64,000 bases of DNA, from contig CBFIBQ010000005.1 in the NCBI GenBank assembly GCA_965660875.1, positions 68,708 through 132,707 on the forward strand, given 5' to 3'. The notes below the pieces were generated by a model, which ran no database searches, had not been told where the DNA came from, and saw only the letters and a list, made by a program, of their open reading frames with translations. Below, one piece after another: positions 1-8,660 of this stretch (its first letter is position 1; each line of letters starts with the position of its first letter). The stretch is from UBA6770 sp965660875. GTDB taxonomy: Bacteria; Bacteroidota; Bacteroidia; Flavobacteriales_G; Salibacteraceae. A program made the translations under genes and the position numbers.

Positions 1-421
1 TTTGTGGGTTTCGGAATTTTATTTCTGAGGACTTAAAGGATACCATAGTATTTGGGACATCCTTTTTTGGTTGAACGCGTTTATTGGCCATTACCAAAAC
101 TTCACCTAAGTCAACTGCGCTTTCGGTTAAATATATTGTCTTGTTAGAAGCAATAACTTTTTCGTAAGCAATAATGCGTTGAATGTATGAAGGATGCTGG
201 ATAATCAAAGTGTCACCAATTTTGAAACTGGATAAATCAATTTGACCTTTTTTATTACTTACCTCAGAACGTTCAAATTTGTGATCAATAATAAAAACTT
301 CATTAATTGGTTCCAGTCGATCAATATCATAGACGGTAGCAAGTTGTGTTTTTCCGGATATAGTAATGAATAAAAAAAGCAATGCAGAAAGCGTTGCTTT
401 AGCGCAATTATTTGTTTTCAT
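1..421 (-). CDS. TonB-dependent receptor, N-terminal part (truncated by window edge)
   Basis: The gene starts at an ATG read leftward from 421 and is open to base 1, giving 140 residues of a longer protein. The first 25 or so residues form a signal peptide (KATLSALLFLFITISG). Next comes a short beta-rich segment resembling the carboxypeptidase-like regulatory domain, ending in LGEVLVMANKR, and then the start of a plug-like region (MVSFKSSEIKFRNPQ). In Bacteroidota this order is typical of outer-membrane TonB-dependent receptors. It lies 29 bases downstream of lepA on the same strand and may be cotranscribed. The substrate cannot be judged from this part. Confidence 0.7.
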   Translation of the reverse strand, partial: MKTNNCAKATLSALLFLFITISGKTQLATVYDIDRLEPINEVFIIDHKFERSEVSNKKGQIDLSSFKIGDTLIIQHPSYIQRIIAYEKVIASNKTIYLTESAVDLGEVLVMANKRVQPKKDVPNTMVSFKSSEIKFRNPQ

Positions 422-450
422 AAGCACTCTTAAGTAAACAAACTTCGTGC

Positions 451-2241
451 CTAGTCGTTGAGTTTCAAAACAGCTAAAAATGCTTCTTGAGGCACTTCGA
501 CAGAGCCTACTTGACGCATGCGTTTTTTACCTTTTTTCTGTTTTTCAAGGAGTTTTCTTTTCCTGCTAATGTCGCCCCCATAACACTTGGCGGTCACATC
601 TTTTCTCAGGGCTTTAACAGTTTCTCTGGCTATAATTTTTGCACCAATAGCTGCTTGAATAGCGATGTCAAACTGCTGTCTAGGTATTAATTCACGCAGC
701 TTTTCGCAGATTTTTTTTCCAAAATGGTAAGCGTTGCTTCTGTGTATTAGCGCTGATAATGCGTCAACTTGATCGCCATTTAAAAGTATATCCAACTTGG
801 ACAGTTCAGATTTTTTGAACCCAATTGGTGAGTAGTCGAAAGAGGCGTAACCTCTCGATACAGATTTTAGGCGGTCGTAAAAGTCAAAAACAATTTCGGC
901 CAAGGGCATTTCAAAATTGATTTCTACTCTATTTGTTGTAAGATACACTTGGTTTTTTAAAACGCCGCGTTTCTCTATGCATAAGCTCATAACCGGGCCA
1001 ATGTAATCGGCTTTGGTAATGATTTGAGCGTTGATATATGGCTCTTCAACATATTCTAACTGAGAGGGGTCTGGGAATTCACTTGGATTGTGCACATCCA
1101 TGACTTCGCCTTTTTTATCAGTTGCTATGTAACTAACATTTGGAACCGTTGTGATCACCGTCATGTCAAACTCACGTTCCAAGCGCTCCTGAATAATTTC
1201 CATGTGGAGCATGCCCAAGAAACCACATCTAAAACCAAAACCCAGTGCAGCAGAGGACTCTGGCTCGTAAGTTAATGAGGCATCATTAAGTTGAAGTTTA
1301 TCCATTGCATCTCGAAGTTCTTCATAATCATCAGTATCGACAGGGTAAATTCCTGCAAATACCATAGGCTTGACATCTTCAAAACCTTGAACCGCATTTT
1401 GACATGGATTGGAGGTATGTGTAATTGTATCGCCCACCTTTACTTCTTTTGCCTGCTTTATCCCTGATATTATATAGCCTACATCACCAGCTTTGACACT
1501 TTCGCGTTTTTCCTGATTCAGTTTTAAGATTCCAATTTCATCTGCAAAATACTCTTTGCCGGTATTCAAAAACTTGACTTTATCGCCTTTCTTTATTTCA
1601 CCATCAAACACTCTGAAGTAGGCAATAATTCCTCTAAATGGGTTAAATACAGAGTCAAATATCATGGCTCTGAGCGCTGCTTCTGGTTTGCCTTTTGGGG
1701 CAGGAACACGGTGTACAACCGCCTCTAATATTTTATCTACACCATATCCGGTTTTTCCAGAGGCTTCCAAAATATCCGCTCGATCACAACCAATAAGTTC
1801 TTCAATTTGATCTTTCACCTCTTCGGGGTTGGCACTTGGAAGGTCCATTTTATTTAAAATGGGTATAATTTCAAGGTCGCTTTCTATGGCAAGGTATAGG
1901 TTGGAGATGGTTTGAGCTTGTATTCCCTGAGTGGCATCTACAATAAGCAAAGCGCCATCACAGGCAGCTATTGACCTACTTACTTCGTAAGAAAAATCAA
2001 CATGACCGGGTGTGTCAATTAAGTTCAAAATATATTGCTCTCCATCTTGACTGTAGTCCATTTGAATGGCATGGCTTTTAATGGTTATACCACGCTCTCT
2101 TTCCAAGTCCATGTCATCAAGGGTCTGCTCTTGAAGGTCTCGATCCGAAATCGTATTGGTTACCTGTAACAGACGGTCAGCCAAAGTGCTCTTGCCGTGA
2201 TCTATATGGGCAATTATGCAGAAATTTCGGATATTTTTCAT
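451..2241 (-). CDS. lepA: Elongation factor 4 (LepA), ribosome-associated GTPase
   Basis: The 596-residue product has the full LepA length. The N-terminal G domain shows the P-loop AHIDHGKS (residues 11-18), the effector segment RERGITIK, DTPGH and NKMD. Elongation-factor-like domains 2, 3 and 5 follow, then the LepA-specific C-terminal domain with KRKLLEKQKKGKKRMR near the end. LepA is a cytoplasmic translation factor acting on stalled or initiating ribosomes. A -7-like TACCTTCG lies about 30 bases upstream. It is divergent from metF. Confidence 0.97.
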   Translation of the reverse strand: MKNIRNFCIIAHIDHGKSTLADRLLQVTNTISDRDLQEQTLDDMDLERERGITIKSHAIQMDYSQDGEQYILNLIDTPGHVDFSYEVSRSIAACDGALLIVDATQGIQAQTISNLYLAIESDLEIIPILNKMDLPSANPEEVKDQIEELIGCDRADILEASGKTGYGVDKILEAVVHRVPAPKGKPEAALRAMIFDSVFNPFRGIIAYFRVFDGEIKKGDKVKFLNTGKEYFADEIGILKLNQEKRESVKAGDVGYIISGIKQAKEVKVGDTITHTSNPCQNAVQGFEDVKPMVFAGIYPVDTDDYEELRDAMDKLQLNDASLTYEPESSAALGFGFRCGFLGMLHMEIIQERLEREFDMTVITTVPNVSYIATDKKGEVMDVHNPSEFPDPSQLEYVEEPYINAQIITKADYIGPVMSLCIEKRGVLKNQVYLTTNRVEINFEMPLAEIVFDFYDRLKSVSRGYASFDYSPIGFKKSELSKLDILLNGDQVDALSALIHRSNAYHFGKKICEKLRELIPRQQFDIAIQAAIGAKIIARETVKALRKDVTAKCYGGDISRKRKLLEKQKKGKKRMRQVGSVEVPQEAFLAVLKLND

Positions 2242-2269
2242 AAATAAAACTACTTAATTTAATAGGCTG

Positions 2270-2277
2270 CGAAGGTA
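2270..2277 (-). promoter_or_regulatory. Candidate -7 box (TACCTTCG) for lepA
   Basis: Read on the minus strand the sequence is TACCTTCG, a TAnnTTYG match to the Bacteroidota -7 element, 28 bases before the lepA start. No convincing -33 TTG is seen at 19-22 bases. The C in place of the third T recurs upstream of rpoD and the second ompH. Confidence 0.4.
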
Positions 2278-2345
2278 GTGCATTCAATAGACAAATTGCA
2301 CTAAAATTAGCAATCGAACACTGAACAATAGAATGATTGGTCAGT

Positions 2346-2353
2346 TATATTTG
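2346..2353 (+). promoter_or_regulatory. Candidate -7 box (TATATTTG) for metF
   Basis: TATATTTG matches the Bacteroidota TAnnTTTG element 19 bases before the metF ATG at 2373, predicting a leader of about 15 bases. The box also argues against the longer open frame beginning at 2337, because it would lie inside it. Confidence 0.45.
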
Positions 2354-2372
2354 TGCGAGTAAATTGTTGCTC

Positions 2373-3329
2373 ATGAACGTAATCGACTCTATAAAAGAAG
2401 CTAAAGGTAAGACCTTGTTTAGCTTTGAAATTTTGCCTCCTTTAAAAGGAAGCAGTATTAAAAAACTCTATGCTGGAATCGATCCACTTATGGAGTTTAA
2501 ACCTAGCTTTATCAACGTTACCTATCATAGAGAAGAGTACGTTTTTAAAAAACAAAGCAGTGGGTTACTTAAAAAAACGGCCACGCGTAAACGTCCCGGT
2601 ACTGTTGGTATATGCGCCGCAATTCAGAATAAGTATAAAATTGAAGCGGTTCCGCATCTTACCTGTGGTGGTTTTAGTAAAGAAGAAACTGAGGATGCGC
2701 TCATAGATTTAAACTTTTTGGGAATAAACAATGTATTGGCTCTAAGAGGGGATCCCATAAAAACTGAGCCTAATTTTTTTGCCGAAGAGGGCGGTCATTC
2801 CTTTGCGAAGGAGTTGGTGGAGCAGATTGTTGATTTGAATAAAGGAAAATACATTAGTGATGAATTGGTAAATGCAGACCAAACCAATTTTTGTATTGGT
2901 GTAGCGGGTTATCCAGAAAAGCATTACGAGTCTATGAGTTTAAAAACCGACTTAAAACACTTAAAAGAGAAAGTGGATGCTGGCGCAGACTATATCGTTA
3001 CTCAGATGTTTTTTGATAATAAGAAGTTCTTTGAATTTGAAAGTAAGTGCAGGGCAATGGGTATTGATGTCCCTATAATTCCTGGCTTAAAGCCGATTAC
3101 AAGCAAACGACACATTTCCTTTATTCCCAAAACTTTTAATGTTGATTTTCCAGAGGATTTAGCAGACGCATTGGAGCAATGCAAGAATGACGCTGAAATA
3201 AGTGCTCTGGGCACAGAGTGGTGTATTGAACAATCCAAAGAATTAAAGGCGGCCGGAGTGCCTTCTTTACATTATTATACCATGGGAAAATCGAAAATTG
3301 TAAAGGAGATTGTTTCGGCTGTTTATTAG
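2373..3329 (+). CDS. metF: Methylenetetrahydrofolate reductase (MetF)
   Basis: The 318-residue FAD-dependent enzyme reduces 5,10-methylene-THF to 5-methyl-THF for methionine synthesis. The N-terminus (GKTLFSFEILPP) carries the conserved FEI/FEF motif of the TIM barrel; other family segments are INVTYHREEY, LTCGG, NVLALRGDP, GVAGYPEKH and DYIVTQMFFD. The ATG at 2373 was chosen over an in-frame upstream start at 2337 because family members begin just before GKTLFSFE and a -7 box lies between the two. The stop overlaps that of murI by four bases in a tail-to-tail arrangement. Confidence 0.96.
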   Translation: MNVIDSIKEAKGKTLFSFEILPPLKGSSIKKLYAGIDPLMEFKPSFINVTYHREEYVFKKQSSGLLKKTATRKRPGTVGICAAIQNKYKIEAVPHLTCGGFSKEETEDALIDLNFLGINNVLALRGDPIKTEPNFFAEEGGHSFAKELVEQIVDLNKGKYISDELVNADQTNFCIGVAGYPEKHYESMSLKTDLKHLKEKVDAGADYIVTQMFFDNKKFFEFESKCRAMGIDVPIIPGLKPITSKRHISFIPKTFNVDFPEDLADALEQCKNDAEISALGTEWCIEQSKELKAAGVPSLHYYTMGKSKIVKEIVSAVY

Positions 3330-4120
3330 CCTAGAACAAGTTGTTCCAGCTGAATTTTTTTTCCAAAGAAAAAACGAGTACTCAGCTCAAACGACGTGGT
3401 AAGGTCTGAGACATAAAACTCATCTGGGCCAGTTAATTCAGTAGCGGTCAAGTTTAACTCTATCAGTGCAGTTTTTAAAGATGCTGCGATGGCCAAATTA
3501 GAATCCAATACTTGGACGCTCCTTCCATATATTGACTCAATTTCTGAATGGATAATAGGGTAGTGCGTACAGCCCAATAGCAAGGCTTTAATGTTTGACA
3601 AGGCATCATTAGTAAGGTACTCCTCAATAATGGTGGAGCTAATTTTGTCGTTAAAAAAACCCTCTTCAATCATCGGAGCTAAAAGGGGAGTGGTTAATGC
3701 TTTTACCTCACAACTTGACCTTAATTTGTGCTGATAAACACCACTGTTAATCGTGGCTTTGGTTCCAATTACTCCAACTGTTTGATTCTTGAACTTTTGT
3801 TTAACGAAGTCGACCAATGGATCAATAACGTTCAGCACAATAGTATCTTTAGGTAGAGCGTTTACGGTGGTATCAAAGGCTACACTTGATGCGGAGTTAC
3901 AGGCAATTAAAACTGCTTTGCAGCCTTTTCTAGCCATAAATCGACTGATTTTTTCACTGTAACGCTTGATAGATGCGGGCGACTTTTCACCATAAGGTAA
4001 ATGCAGGGTGTCACCAAAGTAGATAATCTGTTCATTTGGTAATAACTCCTTAACGGCTTTGGCAATTGTTAGTCCACCAATGCCAGAATCGAATATTCCT
4101 ATAGGTGCATTTCTAGTCAT
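3326..4120 (-). CDS. murI: Glutamate racemase (MurI)
   Basis: The 264-residue cytoplasmic enzyme makes D-glutamate for peptidoglycan. It begins with the Asp/Glu racemase signature PIGIFDSGIGGLT; the two catalytic cysteines are in IACNSAS (first half) and LLGCTHYP (second half), both present. The ATG at 4120 is preferred over a TTG at 4138, which lies inside a terminator hairpin. It is the last gene of the bamA-ompH-ompH cluster, a common Bacteroidota order, and ends tail-to-tail with metF. Confidence 0.96.
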   Translation of the reverse strand: MTRNAPIGIFDSGIGGLTIAKAVKELLPNEQIIYFGDTLHLPYGEKSPASIKRYSEKISRFMARKGCKAVLIACNSASSVAFDTTVNALPKDTIVLNVIDPLVDFVKQKFKNQTVGVIGTKATINSGVYQHKLRSSCEVKALTTPLLAPMIEEGFFNDKISSTIIEEYLTNDALSNIKALLLGCTHYPIIHSEIESIYGRSVQVLDSNLAIAASLKTALIELNLTATELTGPDEFYVSDLTTSFELSTRFFFGKKIQLEQLVLG

Positions 4121-4150
4121 AAAAAAGCCCCGAATCAACGAGGCTTTAAA
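4121..4150 (-). terminator. Intrinsic terminator abutting the murI start codon
   Basis: On the minus strand AAAGCC pairs with GGCTTT across a 12-base loop, and the right arm runs into TTTTTT, which is followed immediately by the murI ATG. It lies just after the ompH stop (4157). It should end or attenuate the ompH transcript, so murI would be expressed mainly by read-through. Confidence 0.6.
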
Positions 4151-4156
4151 AATAGG

Positions 4157-4678
4157 TTATTGAACTAAACCTAACTTCTTTTTTACCAGCGGCATTAAAT
4201 TGTCGCCTTCTGGATAATGTATCAATGCTCCTACACTTGAGTCAAAAACATAGGAATAACCGTTTTCTTTTGCCACTTCTTGGATTGCTTTTTTTGCTTT
4301 TTCAATTAGAGGTTCCATTAATGCACCTTCTTTTTGCTGCAAAGACTGTTGCGCTTTTTGCTGAAAATCCTGAATTCTTTTCTGCAATTCCATAATTTCC
4401 TCTTCCTTCGATGCGCGAACTACCTCATTCATTACATTCACATTTGACTGGTAATCGGTATATTTTTTTTCGTACTCACCACTCATTTTCGTCAATTGAA
4501 GCTCAAGTTCCTGAGCAAACGACTTAAGCTTAGCTTCTGCTGTATCTCGCTCGGGCATAATTGTCAACAAATCATTGGAATTGATATGGCCAAATTTCGG
4601 TGATTTTTGAGCAAAACTATTTGCAGATAAGGAAAGCAGAAGTATTCCAGTAAGCGCTATGTTCAGTAAATTTTTCAT
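4157..4678 (-). CDS. OmpH/Skp family periplasmic chaperone (second copy)
   Basis: The 173-residue protein has a signal peptide (MKNLLNIALTGILLLSLSANSFAQ), then a short beta segment (FGHINSNDLLTIMP), a long Glu/Lys/Gln-rich coiled-coil hairpin (about residues 45-125) and a conserved tail (AIQEVAKENGYSYVFD). This is the OmpH/Skp layout: a trimeric holdase for outer-membrane proteins in the periplasm. It is a paralogue of the gene just upstream, a tandem arrangement usual after bamA in this phylum. A TAAATTCG -7-like box precedes it. Confidence 0.9.
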   Translation of the reverse strand: MKNLLNIALTGILLLSLSANSFAQKSPKFGHINSNDLLTIMPERDTAEAKLKSFAQELELQLTKMSGEYEKKYTDYQSNVNVMNEVVRASKEEEIMELQKRIQDFQQKAQQSLQQKEGALMEPLIEKAKKAIQEVAKENGYSYVFDSSVGALIHYPEGDNLMPLVKKKLGLVQ

Positions 4679-4697
4679 TATTAAATTTTTAGGATTG

Positions 4698-4705
4698 CGA
4701 ATTTA
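4698..4705 (-). promoter_or_regulatory. Candidate -7 box (TAAATTCG) for the second ompH
   Basis: On the minus strand TAAATTCG lies 19 bases before the ATG at 4678, in the short gap between the two ompH genes. It is identical to the rpoD -7 box. No clear -33 TTG is visible, so it may be a weak internal promoter. Confidence 0.3.
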
Positions 4706-4711
4706 AGTTTA

Positions 4712-5227
4712 TCATTTAGAATAGCCTAGCTTTTTGATAACCAAGTCAGTTTTATCATATCTAGACTGAGAATAAAGTATATTTGAGTTTCCAGCTAGGT
4801 CCATAATAATGGCGTAATTGTTTCGGGTAGCCAAATCTTGAAGCTCCTTATATATTTTATCCTGAAGTGGTTTCACTAATTTTTGCCGGGTTTTAAAAAG
4901 TTCTCCAGAGACACCAAATTTGTCCTTTTGAAATTTCTGAAGTTCTTTTTCTTTCATTGTAATTTCTTTTTCTCTTTTTTGTTTCAACTCCTCAGTAAGT
5001 AAAATTTTTTCAGCTTTATATTCCTGATAAAGCTGATCAATTTCAGCATATTTCTGTTCAATGGTTTCTTGCCATTTTTTTGACAATTTATCCAGCTCTT
5101 CTTGTGCCTCTGTATATTCGGGCATGCTTTCTAAAATAAGCTCAGTGTTCACATAACCAAATTTCTGGCCAAATGTGTAAGTGCTTGAAACAAAAAAGAT
5201 TAATAAGGTTACTAGTAGCTTTTTCAT
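4712..5227 (-). CDS. OmpH/Skp family periplasmic chaperone (first copy)
   Basis: From the ATG at 5227 the product has 171 residues: signal peptide (MKKLLVTLLIFFVSSTYTFG), FGYVNTELILESMPEY, a charged coiled coil (about residues 40-120) and a C-terminal segment (ELQDLATRNNYAIIMD). The open frame extends upstream into bamA, but the signal peptide fixes the start at 5227, 11 bases after the bamA stop. It is predicted to escort nascent outer-membrane proteins to BamA. Confidence 0.9.
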   Translation of the reverse strand: MKKLLVTLLIFFVSSTYTFGQKFGYVNTELILESMPEYTEAQEELDKLSKKWQETIEQKYAEIDQLYQEYKAEKILLTEELKQKREKEITMKEKELQKFQKDKFGVSGELFKTRQKLVKPLQDKIYKELQDLATRNNYAIIMDLAGNSNILYSQSRYDKTDLVIKKLGYSK

Positions 5228-5238
5228 AACTGTAAAGA

Positions 5239-7869
5239 TTATAATTGTCCTAAATTCGCCCCAATCGTAAAGTGTATTTGAGATTGTTGCATTCCTGGTC
5301 GGGATTGAATATCGTCTAAGCGATACCCCCAATCTAAGCCCAAAAGACCAAACATTGGAAGGAATATACGCACGCCAATACCTGCCGACTTATTTACATT
5401 AAAAGGTTGAAAGTTGCTAAAATCATTCCAAGTATTTCCCGCTTCGGCAAAGGTTAACATGTAGATGGTTGCATTAGGATTTAAGGATAGAGGATATCTA
5501 AGCTCAGCGGTGTATTTTGCTATGGAAGTTCCGCCAGTAACTGGAGAAACCGACCCATCATCGTAACCTCTCAAAGCTATTATTTCTCTACCATCAAGTT
5601 GAAATCCCGTTAAGCCAGATCCGCCTAGATAAAATCGCTCAAATGGAGCATGCCCAATATCTTCATTGAAAAATCCGAGAAATCCGACACCTGCTTTGGT
5701 TTTAAGCACTAAATTTTGGACAATGGGGGTATACCAGTCTACAGTGAACTTCCATTTGTAGTATTCTATCCATTTGTATTTCTGTTGTGATTCTAACAGT
5801 GCGTAATCGCGTCCATTCATTTTCGAATATGGTGGGGTAAATTGTAGACTCAGCTTTATGTCCGAACCAAGTTTGGGGTAAATGATTTGATCGAGTGAGT
5901 TTCTGTTTAAGGTTACTCTGTAAAAGAAGTTATTGGCGAACCCGTTATCAAAAATAAATGCTTGCCAATCGCGCATTTCGTAAGCTTGAAAAGCTAACTC
6001 ATGGCGAAGAATAAAGTAATCGTCTGGCCATTTCAGTTGTTTCCCTAATCCAATAGATGCGCCTGTAATTTTTATGTGTCTTCGATTGGGGTTATCAATT
6101 CGCTCTCCATTCAAATCAATTTTTGCTGCCTCACCGTTGGTCTGTACACTGTGGTAGCCCGATACGCTAAATGAAATAGGTTTTTTTCCGCCCAACCAAG
6201 GTTCTGTAAAAGACATGTTAATGCTACTGAACCAACGTCCACTGGTTTGTGCTCTTAGGCTTAAGGACTGTCCATCACCCGATGGTAGTGGCCTCCATTC
6301 ATCTAGTTTTAAAACATTACGCAACGAGAAGTTTGTAAACACAATACCTGCTGTTCCTACAACTCGACCAGCACCAAACCCACCAGATAACTCAATTTGA
6401 TCAGACGGTTTTTCGGCAACCGTATAGGAAATATCAACAGTACCATTTTCTGGATCGGGCAGTGGGTTTACATTCATAGCCTGAGGGTCAAAATAACCAA
6501 GTACGGATAATTCCCTCTGAGAACGAATAATATCTGACCGACTAAATAGCGACCCTGGATAAGTTCTTATTTCGCGATAAATTACATGATCATTAGTTTT
6601 GGTATTTCCACCTACAGATACCTTGTTTACAGTTGCTTGTTGTCCTTCGTAAATGCGAATCTCTAAGTCAACGGAGTCTTTATCGACATAAACTTCAACA
6701 GGGGTAACTTGGAAAAACAAATAACCATCATCCATGTAAATAGAGGAGATGTCTTTACCGTTAGGGTCCATATACAATCTCTGGTCTAACAGTTCAGGGT
6801 TGTATACGTCGCCTTTTTCGATTGCCAATAGCCCTTGTAACATTGCTGTAGGAAACTTTGTATTTCCAACCCAGTTAATATTGCGGAAGTAGTACTTGGG
6901 CCCTTCGTCAATTTTTATTTTTATTGAAACCGACTTTGGGTTGTTTTTTATTACCGTGTCGCTCACAATTTTTGCGTCACGATAGCCTTTCGATTTGTAC
7001 TTATCAATGATAAGCTTTTTGTCATCTTGATAGTTTTTTAGAATAAACTTTGCATTCTTGAATATGTTTAAGTGAATATTCTCAGTGAGATATTCAATCA
7101 TGACCTTACCCGCATGCAATGAGTCTTCCCAAGGCATTGAGGCTTTCGTCGTTTGTAAAATCATCTTATCAAATTCATAAAAAGGGTAGAAAATACTCTT
7201 CTCCCGAGTTTCTTTCATCGCCTTCTTAATCTTGTAAGCTGTTAGCGCTTGATTGTCTTCAATGATGATCTCTTGAACTTTTACTTTGTCAAATTTTTTA
7301 ATTTTTATGTCAAAATAAACATGGTCAGGAAATTCTTTATCGTCTATTTGATTGATTGTAACTCGGGTATTTAGATAACCCTTTTCGGTAAAATAGCGCT
7401 TAATGATATTTTGTGTACTCAAAAGCATTCCTTGAGTAACAATCTTTTCTTTATACAAGTCAATTTCATCTCGCAGATCGTTTGCTTCAGACTTTTTTAC
7501 GCCACTGAACTTAAACCGAGATAATCGAGGTTGTTCCTTTACTTCAATTTCCAGGAATATAAAGTCACCTTGAATTTTAGTGTATCGAATTTTAACATCC
7601 TCAAATAAGCCTTGTTTCCAGAGTTTGGTAATGGACCTGGATATAACTTCACCGGGCACTGCCAGCTTTCTACCCACCTTTAATCCAGATAAAAGAATAA
7701 GTGCATTAGGGTCCAGCTTTTTGGTGCCCACTACTTCAATACCACCTATGCGATATTCTTTTGGGTTGGTATAGTCTATCTTACTTCCAGATCCCAGTAT
7801 TTGCTGCGCCAATGACGTGTTCTCTATTGCGCAAAAACAGAGAAAAATAAGGATGAGCTTTCTAAACAT
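5239..7869 (-). CDS. bamA: Outer-membrane protein assembly factor BamA
   Basis: The 876-residue protein has a signal peptide (to about residue 21), POTRA repeats through about residue 460 (one starts YRIGGIEVVGTKKLDPNAL) and a 16-strand Omp85 barrel. The barrel has GYHS and YLGGSGLTGF, and an RGYDDGS segment matching the lid-loop VRGF/Y motif. BamA folds barrels into the outer membrane. The last residues are FTIGANLGQL, so the C-terminus is Leu and not the usual Phe/Trp. The ATG overlaps the uppS stop by one base. Confidence 0.95.
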   Translation of the reverse strand: MFRKLILIFLCFCAIENTSLAQQILGSGSKIDYTNPKEYRIGGIEVVGTKKLDPNALILLSGLKVGRKLAVPGEVISRSITKLWKQGLFEDVKIRYTKIQGDFIFLEIEVKEQPRLSRFKFSGVKKSEANDLRDEIDLYKEKIVTQGMLLSTQNIIKRYFTEKGYLNTRVTINQIDDKEFPDHVYFDIKIKKFDKVKVQEIIIEDNQALTAYKIKKAMKETREKSIFYPFYEFDKMILQTTKASMPWEDSLHAGKVMIEYLTENIHLNIFKNAKFILKNYQDDKKLIIDKYKSKGYRDAKIVSDTVIKNNPKSVSIKIKIDEGPKYYFRNINWVGNTKFPTAMLQGLLAIEKGDVYNPELLDQRLYMDPNGKDISSIYMDDGYLFFQVTPVEVYVDKDSVDLEIRIYEGQQATVNKVSVGGNTKTNDHVIYREIRTYPGSLFSRSDIIRSQRELSVLGYFDPQAMNVNPLPDPENGTVDISYTVAEKPSDQIELSGGFGAGRVVGTAGIVFTNFSLRNVLKLDEWRPLPSGDGQSLSLRAQTSGRWFSSINMSFTEPWLGGKKPISFSVSGYHSVQTNGEAAKIDLNGERIDNPNRRHIKITGASIGLGKQLKWPDDYFILRHELAFQAYEMRDWQAFIFDNGFANNFFYRVTLNRNSLDQIIYPKLGSDIKLSLQFTPPYSKMNGRDYALLESQQKYKWIEYYKWKFTVDWYTPIVQNLVLKTKAGVGFLGFFNEDIGHAPFERFYLGGSGLTGFQLDGREIIALRGYDDGSVSPVTGGTSIAKYTAELRYPLSLNPNATIYMLTFAEAGNTWNDFSNFQPFNVNKSAGIGVRIFLPMFGLLGLDWGYRLDDIQSRPGMQQSQIHFTIGANLGQL

Positions 7870-8609
7870 TAACTTTTCAGTTGTTCGCTTATTTTACCAA
7901 ACCGGCGTTCTCTATTCTGGTACTCATAAATAGCCTGCTTTAAATCGTTTCGGTTAAAGTCGGGCCATTTTTTTTCAAGAAAACAAAACTCACTATACGC
8001 AACTTGCCAGAGTAAAAAATTACTTATTCTTTGTTCTCCACTTGTACGGATAATTAACTCTGGGTCTGGAGTTCCAGAGGTTGTCAAATAGCTTTCAAAC
8101 ACTTCAGCATCAAACTCGGCTTCTGACAATTTATTTTGCTTTACATCAACAATTATTTTTTTCACAGCTTCCGTGATTTCCCAGCGACTAGAATAACTCA
8201 ATGCAAGTATTAAATTCATACGTGTATTGTTCTTTGTTGCTTCTACTGTTTTTGCCAAGGAGTTTTGACAACTTTTGGGTAAGTCGTCCTGATTGCCAAT
8301 TGTAAGTAATCGAATGTTGTTTTTAGTTAGCGTTTTAAGCTCCTTTGTTAGAGAGGAAACGAGAAGTTCCATAAGTGCTTTGACTTCTAATTTGGGTCGT
8401 TTCCAGTTTTCTGTGCTAAAGGCATAAAGTGTTAGGTTTTTAACTCCAATTTCAGCACAGCCTTCTGTTGCTTCGCGTACTGCTTTTATCGCACTTTTAT
8501 GGCCAAAGATTCTGGGCTTACCTTGTCCTTTAGCCCATCTTCCATTGCCATCCATAATTATGGCAATGTGATTCGGAATATTGTCGCTATTTAATTCAAT
8601 ATTTTCCAT
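7869..8609 (-). CDS. uppS: Isoprenyl transferase (undecaprenyl diphosphate synthase)
   Basis: The 246-residue cis-prenyltransferase makes the C55 lipid carrier for peptidoglycan and glycan assembly. Motif I, IAIIMDGNGRWA, holds the catalytic Asp20; the segments GHKSA, LTLYAFSTENWKRP, PELIIRTSGEQRISNFLLWQ and the C-terminal FNRNDLKQAIYEYQNRERRFG are all typical. It is translationally coupled to bamA (one-base overlap), a conserved pairing. A TATATTTG box lies upstream. Confidence 0.97.
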   Translation of the reverse strand: MENIELNSDNIPNHIAIIMDGNGRWAKGQGKPRIFGHKSAIKAVREATEGCAEIGVKNLTLYAFSTENWKRPKLEVKALMELLVSSLTKELKTLTKNNIRLLTIGNQDDLPKSCQNSLAKTVEATKNNTRMNLILALSYSSRWEITEAVKKIIVDVKQNKLSEAEFDAEVFESYLTTSGTPDPELIIRTSGEQRISNFLLWQVAYSEFCFLEKKWPDFNRNDLKQAIYEYQNRERRFGKISEQLKS

Positions 8610-8647
8610 GAGTTCCTACCCATTCAAGATAGGTTTAAACCAGCGGG

Positions 8648-8655
8648 CAAATATA
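8648..8655 (-). promoter_or_regulatory. Candidate -7 box (TATATTTG) for uppS-bamA-ompH
   Basis: On the minus strand TATATTTG lies 38 bases before the uppS ATG, just past the end of the DUF6089 gene. A TTTG lies 24 bases further upstream, slightly beyond the usual spacing. It would give the uppS-bamA-ompH-ompH block its own promoter. Confidence 0.4.
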
Positions 8656-8660
8656 CTTTT

